Shown: positions 61,793-64,000 of the stretch, piece by piece
Layout: the number at the start of each line of letters is the position of its first letter
Numbering within the stretch: position 1 is the first letter of the stretch
Origin: Cupriavidus pampae
GTDB lineage: Bacteria; Pseudomonadota; Gammaproteobacteria; Burkholderiales; Burkholderiaceae
DNA: 64,000 nucleotides
Reading direction: 5' to 3'
Assembly (NCBI RefSeq): GCF_914271485.1
Contig: NZ_CAJZAG010000010.1
Location: 62,001-126,000, forward strand
Notes under the pieces: model-generated
Told to the model about the DNA's origin: nothing
What the model saw: only the letters and a program-made list of their open reading frames with translations
Databases searched by the model: none
Made by a program: the position numbers and the translations under genes

Positions 61793-62476
61793 TCAGGCGT
61801 CCTTGGAGTTCATCACCGGCTGGGCGCGTCGCGCCACTCGCCAGTAGTCAACGATGCACCATGCCGCAAAGATCGGCGCACCGATCGCGGCCGCCTTCAG
61901 GAAAGGTGCGATGCCGTCCAGCAGCGTGACGAGCGGCAGCAGGTACAGCACGTCCTCGGTCTCGAAACCCGCGGCCGACGCCTGCTTGGTGCCGCTCTTG
62001 CCCACCATCGACTCGATGCGCATGCGCAGGAAGAAGATCAGCGCGACGGCGAGCCCGGCAATGGTCCCAAGCGCGGTGGGGCCGAGCAGGCCCACGCTGT
62101 TGGCAGCGACGGTGTCGGCACCGGAGATGGCGACGCCCATGCAGCCGAACAGCAGGATCGTGACCAGCGCGTCGGCAGCCAGATCATAGAAATGACCAAA
62201 CTTGCTGCCTTTGCCGCTGATCCGGGCCAGTTCGCCGTCGGTATGGTCGACGAAGTTCGACAGCACGATCAGGAGCGCGCCGACGTTGGTCCACAGATAG
62301 CCACCGCGCGTCAGCGCGATCGCGCCAACGACACCGATCAGCAGACGGACCGTGGTCAGATGATTGGGCGTGACGCGGGTGTGCTTAAGGGGTCTGACCA
62401 GGCGCCGCGCGAGGCGGGCATCCCAGGTCGGCGGCAGAGGCGGCTCGTCTGGAAAATTTGTCGAATTGTTGTTCAT
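61793..62476 (-). CDS. CDP-alcohol phosphatidyltransferase family protein, 227 aa
   Basis: Integral-membrane transferase. The full catalytic motif D77-x2-D80-G81-x2-A84-R85-x8-G94-x3-D98-x3-D102 is present, and further helices lie around 45-75, 102-150 and 180-212. It joins a CDP/CMP-activated alcohol to a lipid acceptor (or the reverse). First gene of the phosphonate operon, so transfer of CMP-phosphonoethylamine to diacylglycerol is the natural reading. The ATG has no strong ribosome-binding site. Confidence 0.9.
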   Translation of the reverse strand: MNNNSTNFPDEPPLPPTWDARLARRLVRPLKHTRVTPNHLTTVRLLIGVVGAIALTRGGYLWTNVGALLIVLSNFVDHTDGELARISGKGSKFGHFYDLAADALVTILLFGCMGVAISGADTVAANSVGLLGPTALGTIAGLAVALIFFLRMRIESMVGKSGTKQASAAGFETEDVLYLLPLVTLLDGIAPFLKAAAIGAPIFAAWCIVDYWRVARRAQPVMNSKDA

Positions 62477-62510
62477 CCGGAAACTGTCCAGAAGCTAGGG
62501 AGATGCAGGG

Positions 62511-62534
62511 GAATTTTGCTGCTAATTTTGCCGC
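62511..62534. repeat. 12-bp tandem repeat upstream of the phosphonate operon
   Basis: gaattttgctgc followed directly by taattttgccgc (10 of 12 identical), 35-58 bp before the first start codon of the operon. The AT-rich, phased repeat could be a promoter or regulator-binding element. Confidence 0.45.
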
Positions 62535-62701
62535 TTTGACTGCGCGACAGCGAAACCTCGAACAGTACGCCCGCCACCTGCGATTGACAAGTATCCCCGG
62601 GGACAGGTGTCGGGCGGGCGCGCTCTGGCGCGAAAGAATACTCCAACTCGCCGGGCGGCGTATCTGAGCACGGACGCGAACAAAGCGATACACTGCGGTT
62701 C

Positions 62702-62730
62702 TTGACTAGTCGTTCCATAATTCGTACAAC
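62702..62730 (+). promoter_or_regulatory. Putative tetR promoter giving a near-leaderless mRNA
   Basis: TTGACT and TACAAC at 17-bp spacing. The -10 ends 5 bp before the tetR ATG, so the transcript would start at or next to the start codon. Confidence 0.5.
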
Positions 62731-62735
62731 ATCAC

Positions 62736-63302
62736 ATGGCCAGACCCAAAGCATTCGACAAGGACCGCGCGGTGGACGCCGCCATTGACGTGTTCCGCCA
62801 ACATGGCTTCGAGGGCACCTCCACCGAGATGCTGACCCAGGCCATGGGGATCGGCCGGCAGAGCCTGTACGACACCTATGGCGACAAATGGAAACTGTAC
62901 TGCATTGCGGTCGAGCGTTACTGCGATAAGGAAGCGAGCGCTCACATTTCTACTTTGCGCGGTACAGTGCGCGCGGTGGACGGTATCGCCGCCATGATCG
63001 CGCGCGTGGTGGCTGAGGCGGACCATGCCTGCCTCGGCGTGCACTCGGTTTGCGAGTTTGGCCACGGGCGCGCCGATCTGGCGGCCATCCATACCTGGTC
63101 GTATCGCGTGATTGCCTCGGCCATTGCCGCGCGCGCCGCGGAAGCGCAGGCCGCGGGCGATGTATCGGCATCGCTGGCACCGGACGACATTGCGGCCTAT
63201 GTCATGGCGAGCTTTTCCGCGATCCGCCTTGCCGCGCGCGGCGGCGCGGGCGCGGCGCAACTCGATGTGCTGGGGTCGATGACCCTGCGTGCGCTGCGCT
63301 GA
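62736..63302 (+). CDS. TetR family transcriptional regulator, 188 aa
   Basis: N-terminal HTH RAVDAAIDVFRQHGFEGTST and GIGRQSLYDTYGDKWKLYC, followed by an all-helical ligand domain with TetR_C-like features. It sits 46 bp upstream of the quinone oxidoreductase gene and a perfect palindrome lies between them, so it most likely represses that gene. It also shares its upstream region with the divergent phosphonate operon, but no second copy of the palindrome is found there. Confidence 0.9.
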   Translation: MARPKAFDKDRAVDAAIDVFRQHGFEGTSTEMLTQAMGIGRQSLYDTYGDKWKLYCIAVERYCDKEASAHISTLRGTVRAVDGIAAMIARVVAEADHACLGVHSVCEFGHGRADLAAIHTWSYRVIASAIAARAAEAQAAGDVSASLAPDDIAAYVMASFSAIRLAARGGAGAAQLDVLGSMTLRALR

Positions 63303-63320
63303 TTTTTTTACCCAATTCTG

Positions 63321-63332
63321 GAACGATCGTTC
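63321..63332. promoter_or_regulatory. Perfect 12-bp palindrome gaacgatcgttc, candidate TetR operator
   Basis: Lies between tetR and the oxidoreductase gene, 17-28 bp before the latter's start and just ahead of its AAGGAG ribosome-binding site. A half-site cgttc occurs in the tetR promoter at 62711-62715. Confidence 0.6.
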
Positions 63333-63348
63333 AAATAAGGAGCTTTAC

Positions 63349-64000
63349 ATGAAGGTCATCACGATGCAACGTCCCGGCGGACCGGAGGTCCTGCGACTCG
63401 AGGAACGACCGGACCCGGTGCCCGGGCATGACGAAGTGCTCGTCGACATCGCTGCGGCCGGCGTCAATTTCATGGACATCGGCGTGCGCGGCGGTGCTTT
63501 CTGGAAACAGGAGGGCGAATCGATGCCTCTGGGCGTCGAAGGTGCGGGTCGCGTGGTCTCGGTGGGTCCCGGCGTCACGGATCTGCGGCCCGGTCAGCGC
63601 GTCGCCTGGGTCTACGTGCCCGGCAGCTATGCCGACCGCATCGTCGCGCCGGCAAACGCACTGGTGCCAATTCCCGACGACATCGACGATCGCACCGCAG
63701 CCGCCGTGATGATGCAGGGCATTACCGCGAGCCATTTCGCGACGGATTTTTACCGTACTCAGCCAGGCGATATCGCTCTGGTACATGCGGCGGCTGGCGG
63801 CGTGGGGCAATTGCTCACGCAAATCATCCGCCTGCGCGGCGGCAGCGTGATCGGCCGCGTCTCGTCTGCCGATAAGGTCGCCGCCGCGAAGACGGCCGGT
63901 GCGGAACATGTGATCGTCGACACCAGCGGCGACTTCGCGGATGAGGTTGTGCGTCTGTCCGGCGGCGCCGGCGTGCACGTGGTGTACGACGGCTCCGGCC
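63349..64000 (+). CDS. Quinone oxidoreductase (zinc-less MDR), partial
   Basis: N-terminal 217 residues of an NADPH:quinone reductase-like medium-chain dehydrogenase, cut by the window edge. MKVITMQRPGGPEVLRLEER, DIAAAGVNFMDIGVRGG, GVEGAGRVVSVGPGV and the nucleotide-binding VHAAAGGVGQLLTQI match the QOR family, which lacks structural zinc. AAGGAGCT precedes the ATG. Probably induced by an electrophile or quinone through the adjacent TetR protein. Confidence 0.9.
   Translation, partial: MKVITMQRPGGPEVLRLEERPDPVPGHDEVLVDIAAAGVNFMDIGVRGGAFWKQEGESMPLGVEGAGRVVSVGPGVTDLRPGQRVAWVYVPGSYADRIVAPANALVPIPDDIDDRTAAAVMMQGITASHFATDFYRTQPGDIALVHAAAGGVGQLLTQIIRLRGGSVIGRVSSADKVAAAKTAGAEHVIVDTSGDFADEVVRLSGGAGVHVVYDGSG

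Overview
The window is GC-rich, densely packed proteobacterial DNA. It carries a full malonate decarboxylase operon, several Bug/TctC-type binding proteins, Liv/Urt-type ABC transporters, many LysR regulators and an AmiC/AmiR amidase locus. This mix suggests a Burkholderiaceae chromosome, most likely Cupriavidus or a close relative. That placement is inference from gene content; no rRNA, tRNA, insertion sequence, phage or CRISPR array was found. Nearly all operons are translationally coupled through ATGA, TGATG or TAATG overlaps.

Layout. 0-5.3 kb holds a NIPSNAP fragment, a short-chain dehydrogenase, a squalene-synthase-like enzyme, a FrnE/DsbA-like protein and a divergent aldo/keto reductase-AraC pair. 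5.3-12.5 kb is mdcABCDEGH with its LysR regulator mdcR: biotin-independent malonate decarboxylase, its prosthetic-group synthesis and its acyl loading. No malonate permease gene is present. 12.7-19.3 kb holds a lipoprotein-type gamma-glutamyltransferase, a DUF4410 lipoprotein, an OmpR/EnvZ-type two-component system, an EF-hand protein and a secreted repeat protein.

19.5-31.8 kb looks like one catabolic regulon. A three-subunit molybdenum hydroxylase (coxL/M/S-like) with a CoxG protein is followed by a Liv-type ABC importer, then an amidohydrolase and a DUF1116 protein. A divergent MarR regulator flanks it. Four related copies of a 20-bp palindrome (consensus near ATATGTGGCATACCCCATAT) lie in the coxL-marR gap and in front of the amidohydrolase. 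The substrate is unknown; import, hydroxylation and amide or ring hydrolysis of an N-containing compound would fit.

33.9-44.4 kb is an aliphatic amide utilisation operon. A GG-N10-GC (sigma-54-like) promoter is followed by a leader with two hairpins and a strong terminator, then an amide/urea ABC importer (five genes), amiE, a MoxR-type AAA ATPase, a VWA partner protein, amiC and amiR. The leader plus AmiC/AmiR points to amide-induced antitermination.

44.4-55.0 kb is mixed: a cupin, a LysR regulator, a ParD-like/methionine aminopeptidase pair, a Bug-CaiB-crotonase operon, an isochorismatase-like hydrolase and an SDR-VOC pair divergent from a LysR gene. 55.2-62.5 kb is a compact seven-gene operon that appears to build and install a phosphonate headgroup. 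It encodes a CDP-alcohol phosphotransferase, a 2-oxoglutarate oxygenase, a flippase-like membrane protein, a nucleotidyltransferase, a PEP mutase-nucleotidyltransferase fusion, phosphonopyruvate decarboxylase and 2-aminoethylphosphonate transaminase. I consider this putative phosphonolipid pathway the most interesting system here. The window ends with a TetR regulator and a truncated quinone oxidoreductase gene.
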